From Oscillospiraceae bacterium (GTDB lineage: Bacteria; Bacillota; Clostridia; Oscillospirales; Oscillospiraceae): a DNA stretch of 64,000 bases. The position numbers were made by a program, and so were the translations under genes. The DNA lies in the NCBI GenBank assembly GCA_015067845.1, contig SVLT01000007.1, forward strand, positions 31,509 to 95,508, read 5' to 3'. The notes under the pieces were generated by a model. The model ran no database searches, had not been told where the DNA came from, and saw only the letters and a list, made by a program, of their open reading frames with translations. The stretch's first letter is position 1, and each line of letters begins with the position of its first letter. Positions 25,261 through 33,834 of this stretch are shown piece after piece.

Positions 25261-28200
25261 TTAGGCATCAATGGTAGAAATGGTAAGCGTGGTTTCTTCC
25301 AGCACATCCAGCAGAACCTTGACTGTGTCCAAAGCGGTGAACATGGTCACATTGTATTCTGTGGCGATCTGGCGGATCTGTACGCCGTCATCCTCGTTGT
25401 GACCGGGATTGCGGGTGTTGATCACATAGGCAATATGCCCTTGCCGCAGAGCCTCAGGAATCTCGCTGCTGCCCTCGCTGATCTTGCTCAGTACGTGGGT
25501 GCGGATTCCGTTGGACTTCAAGAACTTAGCAGTACCGGCTGTGGCTTCAATATTGAAACCCAGATTGTAGAACCGGCGAATGAGGGGCAGAGCCTCTTCC
25601 TTATCCCGGTCCGCAATGGTGACCAGAACTGTGCCGTAATTTTGCAGATGCATGCCGGAGGCCTGCAAAGCCTTGTAAAGCGCGCGGGTCAGGGTGTTAT
25701 CGTAACCGATGGCTTCGCCGGTGGACTTCATTTCCGGGGACAGATAAGCGTCCAGACCGCGGATCTTGTTAAAGGAGAAGACGGGAGCCTTGACATACCA
25801 GCGTTCCTTTTCGTCAGGATAGATGTCAAAGATGCCCAGCTCTTTCAGGCTCTTGCCCAGGATAACCTCGGTGGCAATGTCCGCCAGGCTGTAACCGGTG
25901 GATTTGCTGAGGAAGGGAACGGTACGGGAGGAACGGGGATTGACCTCGATGATATACACATTGTCATCCTTGTCCACGATGAACTGGATGTTGTAAAGAC
26001 CCACAATGCCGATACCCAGACCCAGCTTCTTGGCATATTGCAGGATCGTACCCTTCACCTTGTTGGAAATGGAGAAGGAGGGGTAGACAGAGATGGAGTC
26101 ACCGGAGTGAACACCGGTGCGTTCCACCAGTTCCATAATACCGGGAATGAATACATTCCGTCCATCACAGATGGCATCCACCTCAACCTCGCGGCCTTCA
26201 ATATACTTATCCACAAGCACAGGCTTGTCCTCGTCGATCTCAACGGCGGTTTTCAGGTAGTGGCGCAGCTGCTCTTCGTTGGCAACGATCTGCATTGCCC
26301 GCCCACCCAGAACGAAGGAGGGGCGCACCAGCACGGGGTAGCCGATCTCAGCGGCGGCCTTGATGCCGTCCTCGATCTTGGTGACTGCCTGACCCTTTGC
26401 CCGGGGGATATCCAGCTCGTTCAGGAGATTTTCGAATGCGTTACGGTCTTCCGCCTTGTCGATGGCGGCGCAATCCGTGCCGATGATCTTAACACCCCGG
26501 TCGTGGAGAGGTTGCGCCAGATTGATGGCGGTCTGGCCGCCCAGAGATGCAATGACACCCACGGGCTTTTCAAACTCGATGATGTTCATCACATCCTCGG
26601 GAGTCAGGGGCTCAAAGTACAGCTTGTCCGCTGTGGTGTAGTCGGTGGAGACGGTTTCGGGGTTGTTGTTGATGATAATAGCCTCGTAGCCGGCTTTCTT
26701 GATGGTCATGACCGCATGGACTGTGGAATAGTCAAATTCTACGCCCTGGCCGATGCGGATGGGGCCTGCACCCAGCACGATGATCTTCTTCTTGTCCGTC
26801 AGAACGGAAGCGTTCTCACCGGAGTAAGAGGAGTAGAAGTAGGGGATATAGGCATTGGTGTGGCAGGTGTCCACCATGCGGAACACGGGGAACAGGTTAT
26901 TGGCTTTACGGAAATTGTACACGTCCATTTCCGTGCATTTCCAAAGTCTTGCCACATACTTATCACTGAAGCCCATCTTTTTGGCGGCGGTCAGGGTAGC
27001 AAGGTCGTTAACATTGATTTTCAGCGTTTCCTCCATATCCACGATGCGCTTGATGGCTTCCAGGAAATAGGGAGTGATCTGGGTGATCTCGTGGATCTTT
27101 TCAATGGAAACACCGTGGTAGACCAACTCTGCGATGGCAAAAATATTGTCGGAGCGGAAAACCTTGATATAGTCCAGCAGTTCTTCCACGCTCATACTGT
27201 CGAATTTGTGGTGGTAGATGTGATTGGCTCCGGTTTCCAGGGAACGGATGCCTTTGAGCAGGGATTCCTCCAGTGTGGAACCGATGCCCATGACTTCGCC
27301 GGTGGCTTTCATCTGGGTACCCAGCACATTGGTTGCAGAGGTGAACTTGTCGAAGGGGAAGCGGGGGAGCTTGGCAATCACATAGTCCAGTTGAGGCTCA
27401 AATGCGGCAGTTGTATTGGCAATCTGAATCTCATCCAGAGTCATGCCCACAGCGATCTTGGCTGTTACCTTGGCAATGGGATAGCCGGATGCCTTGGAAG
27501 CCAAAGCGGAAGAACGGGAAACTCTGGGATTGACCTCAATCAGGTAGTACTCAGAAGAATTGGGGTTCAGAGCAAACTGCACATTACAGCCGCCCTCAAT
27601 TTTCAGTTCCCGAATCAGTTTAATGGCGGAATCATTGAGCATTTTCAGATCGTGGTCGCTGAGGGTCATGATGGGTGCGACCACCAGACTATCGCCGGTG
27701 TGAACACCCACGGGATCAATGTTTTCCATGCCGCAGATGGTAATGGCGTGGTCACTGCCGTCACGCATGACCTCAAACTCGATCTCCTTGTAGCCCTTTA
27801 CGGACTTCTCGATCAGGACCTGATGGACAGGGGAGAGCTTAAAGGCGTTCAGGCCGATTTCGATCAATTCTTCCTCGTTGTAGGCAAAGCCGCCGCCGGT
27901 ACCGCCCAAAGTAAATGCAGGACGCAGAACGACCGGATAGCCGATCCGCTTGGCGGCTTCCTTGGCTTCGTCGATGGAATAGGTGATCTCGGAGGGAATG
28001 ACCGGCTCGCCGATGGACTGGCAGAGCTCCTTGAACATTTCCCGGTCTTCGGCCCGTTCAATGGATGCGCTGGGTGTGCCCAACAGCTCCACACGGCATT
28101 CCTTCAAAATACCCTTTTTCTCCAGCTGCATGGCCAAATTCAGACCGGTCTGACCGCCGATGCCGGGAACGATGGCATCGGGACGCTCGTGACGGATGAT

Positions 28201-28428
28201 CTTCGCTACATATTCCAGGGTCAGCGGTTCCATATAGACCTTGTCGGCAACGGTGGTGTCGGTCATGATGGTGGCAGGATTGGAGTTCACCAAAACCACC
28301 TCATAACCCTCTTCCCGGAGGGCGAGACAGGCCTGGGTACCGGCATAGTCGAATTCCGCTGCCTGGCCGATGATGATAGGGCCGGAGCCGATGATCATAA
28401 TTTTTTTGATATCTGTACGCTTAGCCAT
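25261..28428 (-). CDS. carB: Carbamoyl-phosphate synthase large subunit
   Basis: A 1055-residue enzyme with two homologous ATP-grasp halves (about 1-550 and 551-930) and a C-terminal MGS-like regulatory domain. NSNPATIMTD, EVNPRVSRSSALASKASGYP and the second-half equivalents NNNPETVSTD and EVNPRSSRTVPF are present. It makes carbamoyl phosphate from bicarbonate, ATP and ammonia. Ammonia comes from glutamine through the small subunit CarA, and no carA is present in this operon, so it must be encoded elsewhere or replaced. The MGS-like domain is where UMP and ornithine act in known enzymes. It follows pyrC after 28 bp. Confidence 0.97.
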   Translation of the reverse strand: MAKRTDIKKIMIIGSGPIIIGQAAEFDYAGTQACLALREEGYEVVLVNSNPATIMTDTTVADKVYMEPLTLEYVAKIIRHERPDAIVPGIGGQTGLNLAMQLEKKGILKECRVELLGTPSASIERAEDREMFKELCQSIGEPVIPSEITYSIDEAKEAAKRIGYPVVLRPAFTLGGTGGGFAYNEEELIEIGLNAFKLSPVHQVLIEKSVKGYKEIEFEVMRDGSDHAITICGMENIDPVGVHTGDSLVVAPIMTLSDHDLKMLNDSAIKLIRELKIEGGCNVQFALNPNSSEYYLIEVNPRVSRSSALASKASGYPIAKVTAKIAVGMTLDEIQIANTTAAFEPQLDYVIAKLPRFPFDKFTSATNVLGTQMKATGEVMGIGSTLEESLLKGIRSLETGANHIYHHKFDSMSVEELLDYIKVFRSDNIFAIAELVYHGVSIEKIHEITQITPYFLEAIKRIVDMEETLKINVNDLATLTAAKKMGFSDKYVARLWKCTEMDVYNFRKANNLFPVFRMVDTCHTNAYIPYFYSSYSGENASVLTDKKKIIVLGAGPIRIGQGVEFDYSTVHAVMTIKKAGYEAIIINNNPETVSTDYTTADKLYFEPLTPEDVMNIIEFEKPVGVIASLGGQTAINLAQPLHDRGVKIIGTDCAAIDKAEDRNAFENLLNELDIPRAKGQAVTKIEDGIKAAAEIGYPVLVRPSFVLGGRAMQIVANEEQLRHYLKTAVEIDEDKPVLVDKYIEGREVEVDAICDGRNVFIPGIMELVERTGVHSGDSISVYPSFSISNKVKGTILQYAKKLGLGIGIVGLYNIQFIVDKDDNVYIIEVNPRSSRTVPFLSKSTGYSLADIATEVILGKSLKELGIFDIYPDEKERWYVKAPVFSFNKIRGLDAYLSPEMKSTGEAIGYDNTLTRALYKALQASGMHLQNYGTVLVTIADRDKEEALPLIRRFYNLGFNIEATAGTAKFLKSNGIRTHVLSKISEGSSEIPEALRQGHIAYVINTRNPGHNEDDGVQIRQIATEYNVTMFTALDTVKVLLDVLEETTLTISTIDA

Positions 28429-28456
28429 AAGAAAGCCTCCATAACTCTTTTGGATA

Positions 28457-29692
28457 TTATTTGCCGTTTCTCTCTTTCTCTAACCAAACCAATTTGCCGT
28501 CGCAGACCGTAGCCAGGCATTTTCCGTTGACGCGCCATCCGGCGAAGGGGGTGGACTTGCCCTGGGACTGGAATTCCTCCGGCTCAACGATGTAGCTTTG
28601 CCGCAGATCCCACACGGAAAAGTCGGTGGTCATGGGGATACGGAAGCGTTTTCTGGGATTGGTAACAAGCAATTTCAGCAGTTTTTCCAGAGAAATCACA
28701 TTTTCCTGCACCAGATAGGTGTACAACAGAGGAAATGCAGTTTCCAGACCGACGATGCCAAAGCTGCTGCCATCCAGGCCTTGGCTCTTTTCTTCTTCGG
28801 AATGGGGCGCATGGTCGGTGGCGATCATGTCGATGGTGCCGTCCTGAATACCGGCGATCAGTGCCTCCCGGTCGGACTTGTCCCGAAGCGGGGGATTCAT
28901 CTTGTACCGTCCATCCTCTTGCAGGAAGGAGTCATCCATGAGCAGATAGTGGGGCGCGGTCTCGCAGGTGACATTCAGCTTTTCCGCCTTGGCCTTGCGG
29001 ATCAGCTCCACAGATTCCTTTGTGGAGACATGGCACACATGGTAAGCGCAGCCGATCTCCTTGACCAGTGCCAGATCCCGGGCAAGCTGCTTCCACTCGC
29101 TCTCGGAGCTGATGCCCCGGTGATGATTGTCCCGGGCGTAGTCACCGTCGTGGATGTAGCCGCCGTTCAGCAGGGAATTGTCCTCACAATGGGCGACGAT
29201 CATTTTGTTCAGCTGCTTGGCCTGCTTCATGGCGGCGCGCATCAGCTCGTCCCGCTGAATACCCTTGCCGTCGTCCGTAAAAGCAATGACCTGCTGGGCC
29301 ATGGCCTTCATTTCGGAGAGGTTTTCTCCCTTTTGTCCCATGGTGATGGAACCGTAGGGATAAATGTGGATCAAGCCGTCTTCCTTGATGAGGTTCAGCT
29401 GCTCCTTCAAATGTGCCTTGGTGTCCGGAACCGGATCCAGATTGGGCATGGTGCAGACTGCTGTGTACCCGCCGTGGGCTGCTGCAAGAGAACCGGAGAA
29501 GATGGTCTCTTTATAAGAAAAACCCGGCTCTCTGAAATGCACATGCACATCACAAAAGCCGGGAAAAACAGCATATTCGGGGGAGTCGAAAGTACACAGA
29601 TCAACAGAGGAAAGACGGTCCAAAATAGAAACACGAACACTATTGCCGCAGATGGCATCCAGCATCGGTGTGTTCTGATTCTGCATAGTCAT
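28457..29692 (-). CDS. pyrC: Dihydroorotase
   Basis: About 411 residues; closes carbamoyl aspartate to dihydroorotate with a binuclear zinc site. Motifs are DVHVHFREPGFSYKE, AFTDDGKGIQ, HCEDNSLL, HVSTKESVELI and ATDHAPHS. The track start (29890) runs through the promoter; ATG 29692 (MTMQNQNTP) has AAAGGAG 5 bp upstream and lies about 41 nt after the predicted transcription start. It heads the pyr operon. Confidence 0.96.
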   Translation of the reverse strand: MTMQNQNTPMLDAICGNSVRVSILDRLSSVDLCTFDSPEYAVFPGFCDVHVHFREPGFSYKETIFSGSLAAAHGGYTAVCTMPNLDPVPDTKAHLKEQLNLIKEDGLIHIYPYGSITMGQKGENLSEMKAMAQQVIAFTDDGKGIQRDELMRAAMKQAKQLNKMIVAHCEDNSLLNGGYIHDGDYARDNHHRGISSESEWKQLARDLALVKEIGCAYHVCHVSTKESVELIRKAKAEKLNVTCETAPHYLLMDDSFLQEDGRYKMNPPLRDKSDREALIAGIQDGTIDMIATDHAPHSEEEKSQGLDGSSFGIVGLETAFPLLYTYLVQENVISLEKLLKLLVTNPRKRFRIPMTTDFSVWDLRQSYIVEPEEFQSQGKSTPFAGWRVNGKCLATVCDGKLVWLEKERNGK

Positions 29693-29740
29693 ACTAACTC
29701 CTTTCAAATGAGGGAAACAAGTATCTTTCTTATCCGAAAT

Positions 29741-29769
29741 ATTATAACACGCAAAAGAAAGTGTGTCAA
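29741..29769 (-). promoter_or_regulatory. Promoter of the pyrimidine operon
   Basis: On the minus strand a perfect TTGACA, 17-bp spacer, perfect TATAAT. The leader to pyrC is only about 40 nt, with no antiterminator or PyrR-type hairpin and no upstream open frame visible. Confidence 0.88.
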
Positions 29770-29783
29770 TGAAATTTCGATAT

Positions 29784-29813
29784 AAAAAGTCGCCGGAAAA
29801 CCGGCGACTTTTT
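29784..29813. terminator. Terminator after the DMT-family transporter gene
   Basis: AAAAAGTCGCCGG, AAAA, CCGGCGACTTTTT: strong symmetric terminator between the transporter gene and the pyr promoter. Confidence 0.88.
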
Positions 29814-29828
29814 GTCACATATCCTAAT

Positions 29829-30755
29829 TTATAGCTCTTCGCTGACTGCCAGCAAGAGAATACCGATGATGACAACGGCCACAAACACATAGGTCTTCCA
29901 GGAAAGCTTTTCTTTCAGGAAGATCCGGGACAGCAGCAGAGAAACGATACAAACGGAGGACAGAATGGGAGCTGCCACAGCATCCACGCCGCCGAGAGCA
30001 TACACATATGTAAACTGACCGGCAGTTTCAAATACAGCGGCAAGGATCTTATCCTTGTGCTGGGGAACAGGGCCAAACTTGACCTTCTTTGCTTTCATGA
30101 AGATAAACAGGCCCAAAGCAAACATGGCAAAGGTCAACTCATAGCTGGTATTGGCCACATCCTCAATGGTATCTTCGGTTACATCCACCAGAGGGGAATT
30201 GGCAACATCTTCGATCAGGAAGAAGGCATCATCCAGGAAGGTGCCGAATGCGTCCAGCAAAGCATAGACAAAGGGCATACAGAAGGCGACGATCGCCAGA
30301 ACCTTGCCGTATTTCTTCTTTCTGGGGGTCTCGCCGTGGTTTTCCAGGAAGCTGACACCCAAAACGCCTACAGTGATGACACCGATGGCGACCCAGGTCA
30401 GCCAGGAGATCTCTTCCTGCAGGAAAATGACGAACAGCAGGGTGCAAATAACACCGGCGGTGTTCTCGATGGGATCGGAAATGGACTCCTCCAAAAAGCG
30501 CATGCCAAAATAGGAAAAGGCCATGGAAATGATGTAAAACAGGGAAACCGGCAGATACCGGATGATGTTGATGGGATTGTAGTTGATATCCTGGGTCAGC
30601 AGGGTAAAGATGGCGTGGATGCCCATCACAATACCCACCCAAACGCAGATCTTCAGATGGGAGTATTTTTCATTGGGCTGTGCGCCTTTTTTGTAAAACA
30701 GTTCTGCCGCGCCCCAAAGAACAGCGGTAGCAACGGAAAAGAATAACCAAGACAT
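29829..30755 (-). CDS. DMT/EamA-family transporter
   Basis: A 308-residue inner-membrane protein with about ten hydrophobic segments, arranged as two EamA repeats (about 1-140 and 160-305). Typical pieces are FYIISMAFSYFGMRFLEESISDPIENTAGVICTLL and AAPILSSVCIVSLLLSRIFLKEKLSWKTYVFV. The loop between repeats is unusually acidic (VDVTEDTIEDVAN). Such proteins export or import small metabolites; the substrate is unknown. It lies 13 bp after the PLP enzyme, likely in one operon with it and the AbrB gene. Confidence 0.88.
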   Translation of the reverse strand: MSWLFFSVATAVLWGAAELFYKKGAQPNEKYSHLKICVWVGIVMGIHAIFTLLTQDINYNPINIIRYLPVSLFYIISMAFSYFGMRFLEESISDPIENTAGVICTLLFVIFLQEEISWLTWVAIGVITVGVLGVSFLENHGETPRKKKYGKVLAIVAFCMPFVYALLDAFGTFLDDAFFLIEDVANSPLVDVTEDTIEDVANTSYELTFAMFALGLFIFMKAKKVKFGPVPQHKDKILAAVFETAGQFTYVYALGGVDAVAAPILSSVCIVSLLLSRIFLKEKLSWKTYVFVAVVIIGILLLAVSEEL

Positions 30756-30768
30756 TGTGGCTTCCTCC

Positions 30769-32052
30769 TTATATTTTTACCAGACCTGCATCCAGCATTT
30801 TTTGCAGGCTCATCAAAATGCCAAGTTTGGCATGATGCCAAGTCAGGCCGCCCTGGAAGTACACCGCATAGGGCGGACGGATGGGGCCATCGGCAGACAG
30901 CTCAATGGACGAGCCCTGAACAAAGGCGCCTGCGGCCATGATCACCTTGCTGTCGTAGCCGGGCATATCGCCGGGAATGGGTGCGGCGTAGGAATCCACG
31001 GGCGCGGCGGCCTGGATGCCCTTGCAGAACGCCACCATACCGGCTTCGCTTCCCAGCTCCACGGCCTGAATAATGTCGTGGCGGCTTTCGGTTGCATTGG
31101 GGACGCAACGGAAGCCCAGGGGCTCGTACAGATTTGCGGCAAAAATCGCGCCCTTTTCAGCGGATGCAACCACATTCGGCGCAAGGAAGAAGCCTTGATA
31201 CAGGGAAGGCATCAGACCCAGGTTAGCGCCCACTTCCTGACCCAATCCGGGGGCGGAGAGGCGGTAACCGCAGCGGTCGATACACGCCTGTGTACCGGCA
31301 ATGTAGCCGCCGATAGGGGCAAGACCGCCGCCGGGATTCTTGATCAGAGAACCAACGGTCATATCTGCGCCCACATCGGAGGGTTCAATGGTCTCAACAA
31401 ATTCGCCGTAGCAGTTGTCCACCATCACCAGTACATCCGGCTTGACGGATTTGCAAAACGCGATCAGTTCACCGATCTGGGTGACGGAGAAGGTAGGCCG
31501 GGTAGCATAACCCTTGGAGCGCTGAATGGTGATCAGCTTGGTCTTTTCGTTGATGGCCTTGCGGATGCCCTCGTAGTCAAAGCCGCCATTCTCCAGCAGA
31601 TCTACCTGACGGTAGGTCACACCATACTCCGCCAGAGAGCAGGGGCTGGGGCGGATGCCAATGACCTCCTGTAAGGTGTCATAGGGCAGACCCACGGGGG
31701 AGAGCAGCTCGTCTCCGGGCAGAAGATTTGCGGACAGGGCAACGGTCAGGGCGTGGGTGCCGCAGGTGATCTGGGGACGCACCAAAGCGGCCTCCGTATG
31801 GAACACATCCGCATAGACGCGCTCCAAAGTGTCACGGCCCATATCGTCATAACCGTAGCCGGTGGTGGCGGCAAAGCAGGTTGCGCTGACCCGGTTTTTC
31901 TGCATGGCAGAGATCACCTTTGCCTGATTGCATTCCGCAATTTTGTCGATCTCAGCGAAGCGTTCTTCCAGTTTTTTGAGGGCATTTTCGCCATAGTTGT
32001 AAACGGCGTTGGAAATTCCCATGCCGTTATAAAGTTCCAGTAATGCGTTCAT
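30769..32052 (-). CDS. Methionine gamma-lyase-family PLP protein (YnbB / aluminium-resistance type)
   Basis: About 427 residues. A PLP fold-type I enzyme of the YnbB family, often named aluminium-resistance protein; activity is unproven, cystathionine/methionine lyase-like. The likely PLP Lys is in TIQRSKGYATRP, and VMVDNCYGEFVET supplies the Asp that contacts the pyridine ring. FAATTGYGYDDMGRDTLERVYADVF and GGLAPIGGYIAGT are family hallmarks. The track ATG 32067 overlaps AbrB; I prefer ATG 32052 (MNALLELYNG), where AGGA is about 9 bp away. Confidence 0.88.
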   Translation of the reverse strand: MNALLELYNGMGISNAVYNYGENALKKLEERFAEIDKIAECNQAKVISAMQKNRVSATCFAATTGYGYDDMGRDTLERVYADVFHTEAALVRPQITCGTHALTVALSANLLPGDELLSPVGLPYDTLQEVIGIRPSPCSLAEYGVTYRQVDLLENGGFDYEGIRKAINEKTKLITIQRSKGYATRPTFSVTQIGELIAFCKSVKPDVLVMVDNCYGEFVETIEPSDVGADMTVGSLIKNPGGGLAPIGGYIAGTQACIDRCGYRLSAPGLGQEVGANLGLMPSLYQGFFLAPNVVASAEKGAIFAANLYEPLGFRCVPNATESRHDIIQAVELGSEAGMVAFCKGIQAAAPVDSYAAPIPGDMPGYDSKVIMAAGAFVQGSSIELSADGPIRPPYAVYFQGGLTWHHAKLGILMSLQKMLDAGLVKI

Positions 32053-32056
32053 TTTC

Positions 32057-32296
32057 TCAGTCCTCATTTTTAACAGTGTTTAGTAATTTGTCAGCAATGT
32101 CATTTAATGTTTCCGGTCGGGAAACGATCAGACCGGCATCGGATTCACCCAAAATGAGTAGCGTATCACCGGGCTGAATACCGAACATCTCCCGGGCCTC
32201 CTTGGGGATCACGATCTGCCCCCGGTCGCCCACCTTGGCTGTGCCGAAAACCCGACGGACATTGCTTTTACCCAGTATGTGTTTGCCCCCAGGCAT
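32057..32296 (-). CDS. AbrB/MazE/SpoVT-type DNA-binding protein
   Basis: A 79-residue protein with a swapped-hairpin AbrB domain (GTAKVGDRGQIVIPKEAREMFGIQPGDTLLILGESDAGLIV). AAAGGAG lies 7 bp before the ATG. Small AbrB proteins work as transition-state regulators or antitoxins. There is no toxin next to it; the downstream neighbour, 4 bp away, is the YnbB-type enzyme, so it may be the regulator of that operon. Confidence 0.9.
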   Translation of the reverse strand: MPGGKHILGKSNVRRVFGTAKVGDRGQIVIPKEAREMFGIQPGDTLLILGESDAGLIVSRPETLNDIADKLLNTVKNED

Positions 32297-32344
32297 GTCA
32301 CCACTCCTTTGAAATCACATTTTTCATACTTTTCACACCGACAA

Positions 32345-32373
32345 ATTATACAAAAATCCGCCCCGGTTGTCAA
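32345..32373 (-). promoter_or_regulatory. Promoter of the abrB-ynbB-transporter operon
   Basis: On the minus strand TTGACA, 17-bp spacer, TATAAT. The -35 box lies in the loop of the terminator that closes the neighbouring YugP gene. Confidence 0.85.
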
Positions 32374-32384
32374 TACCGGGGCGG
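32354..32384 (-). terminator. Terminator after the YugP-type protease, overlapping the next promoter
   Basis: On the minus strand CCGCCCCGG, loop TATTGACAA, CCGGGGCGG, then ATTTTTG. The same bases hold the -35 and spacer of the following promoter. Confidence 0.85.
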
Positions 32385-32391
32385 TGTTTTT

Positions 32392-33111
32392 TTAATCGTT
32401 TCTGCGTCTGCCGCCGAAGATCAGCAGCAGCCGAAGCAGTTGCGCCAATGCCACAGCAGTGGCGGCAACATAGGTCATGGCCGCGGCGGTGAGGGTCTTG
32501 CGCGCACCTTTTTGCTCGTCTTCCGTCAAAAGCTCTCCGCCTTCGATGGCCTGCATGGCTCTGCGGCTGGCGTTGAATTCTACAGGCAGGGTCACAAGCT
32601 GGAAAACCAGAGAAAGCCCAAAGCAGGCGATACCGGCATACACAAAGCCGTAGGAAACCGTTTCGCCAAAGCTAAGCAGCAAACCCAGTAAAATCAACGG
32701 CATGGCCAGTTTGCTGCCGATGTTGGTAATGGGAATGATGGCGGCACGGAGCTTAATGGGAGCATAGTTGTGGGCATACTGCACTGCATGACCGGCCTCG
32801 TGGCAGGCAACGCCGATGGCGGCAACGGATGTGGAGTCGTGGACACTGTCAGACAGGCGGATCACATTGGCCTTGGGATCGAAATGATCCGTCAGGTTGC
32901 CGCTCACGCGCTCAATGCGTACACCGGAAACACCGTTGGCCCGCAGAACACGCTCTGCGGCCTGCGCGCCGGTGATCCGGCGGCGGGAGTGTTTTTCAGA
33001 ATAACGCTTGAATGTGGAATTGACGTTGGCGCTGGCGATCATAGCCAAAATGACGCAAGGCAGTACCAGCACAAGGTATGTCAGATCAAATCCGTAATAA
33101 TAGCCGAACAT
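32392..33111 (-). CDS. YugP-type zinc metallopeptidase
   Basis: About 239 residues. A membrane metalloprotease with the active-site motif ACHEAGHAVQYA (HExxH) at about 115. It has an N-terminal helix (FDLTYLVLVLPCVILAMIAS), two central helices (IGSKLAMPLILLGLLLSF, YGFVYAGIACFGLSLVFQLV) and a C-terminal one. The track start at 33177 is upstream of AAAGGAG; ATG 33111 (MFGYYYGFDLT) fits. YugP proteins may act in envelope protein quality control, but the substrate is unknown. It forms a single-gene unit. Confidence 0.9.
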   Translation of the reverse strand: MFGYYYGFDLTYLVLVLPCVILAMIASANVNSTFKRYSEKHSRRRITGAQAAERVLRANGVSGVRIERVSGNLTDHFDPKANVIRLSDSVHDSTSVAAIGVACHEAGHAVQYAHNYAPIKLRAAIIPITNIGSKLAMPLILLGLLLSFGETVSYGFVYAGIACFGLSLVFQLVTLPVEFNASRRAMQAIEGGELLTEDEQKGARKTLTAAAMTYVAATAVALAQLLRLLLIFGGRRRND

Positions 33112-33176
33112 AGTGTTCTCCTTTGCTTTTTTGATTCTATTATATCCAATTCTTATAAAAATGCAAGTTGAGATCA

Positions 33177-33205
33177 TTGCATTTGGGGTATATATTGATT
33201 ATACT
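33177..33205 (+). promoter_or_regulatory. Promoter of the sigma factor / beta-propeller pair
   Basis: TTGCAT, 17-bp spacer, TATACT, about 90 bp before the sigma factor start. Confidence 0.7.
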
Positions 33206-33294
33206 GAAAGAAATGGATAACAGATGAATTTTTTGCAAATTTTGGTGAGTAAAATCCATCTTAGCCGTGTTTTAAGAGTGAAGAGGTGAAAAAG

Positions 33295-33834
33295 ATGGCG
33301 CGATCCGGCATGAAAATCGGTTTTCAGGACGGAATATCTTTGGAAACCGTTATCCGTACGTATTCAGACCCATTGGTACGCTTTGCCTGCTGTTATGTGG
33401 CAAGCCCCGATATTGCGGAAGAACTGATGGAAGATGCATTGACCGATGTGCTGATCAGGGACAGAAGATTTGAAGATGAGGCCCATTTGAAAGCATATCT
33501 TTACAAGGCAGTCCGCCATCGGTGTCTGAACTATTTGCGCTTCCATCGGAAATTTGTTCCGCTGGAGGATGTGGAGTGCGCGCTTTTTGCAGGAGATCTG
33601 GAAGGGGACGTCATGAAAAAGGAGCGTGACCGGGCGTTGTTCGCCTGCTTGCAGGAACTGCCGTTGCAGTATCGCCAGGTTTTGACGCTGATGTTTTTTG
33701 ACAGCTTCTCCGTCTCAGAAATCTGCGCAATTTTGTCCCGTTCCCCCAAGCAGGTTTACAATCTGCTTGCCAGGGCCAAGACCTCTTTGAAAACATTGCT
33801 TGAAAAGGTGGGAATCACTTATGAAGACATATGA
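33295..33834 (+). CDS. ECF-type RNA polymerase sigma factor
   Basis: About 179 residues. Region 2 is at about 25-95 (VRFACCYVASPDIAEELMEDALTDVLI, AYLYKAVRHRCLNYLRFH) and region 4 at about 120-175 (LPLQYRQVLTLMFFDSFSVSEICAILSRSPKQVYNLLARAKTSLK). It has no region 1 or 3, the ECF layout. ATG 33295 is preferred to GTG 33286, which overlaps the GAGG ribosome site. It overlaps the following membrane beta-propeller gene by 14 bp, so that protein is a candidate anti-sigma or sensor. Confidence 0.92.
   Translation: MARSGMKIGFQDGISLETVIRTYSDPLVRFACCYVASPDIAEELMEDALTDVLIRDRRFEDEAHLKAYLYKAVRHRCLNYLRFHRKFVPLEDVECALFAGDLEGDVMKKERDRALFACLQELPLQYRQVLTLMFFDSFSVSEICAILSRSPKQVYNLLARAKTSLKTLLEKVGITYEDI

Noticed and set aside
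25399-28512. 1037-residue plus-strand open frame
   Set aside because: Antisense shadow of carB, whose ATP-grasp motifs are unmistakable.
32057-32296. MazEF-type toxin-antitoxin module
   Set aside because: The AbrB/MazE-like gene is followed by a PLP enzyme and has no toxin-sized neighbour.
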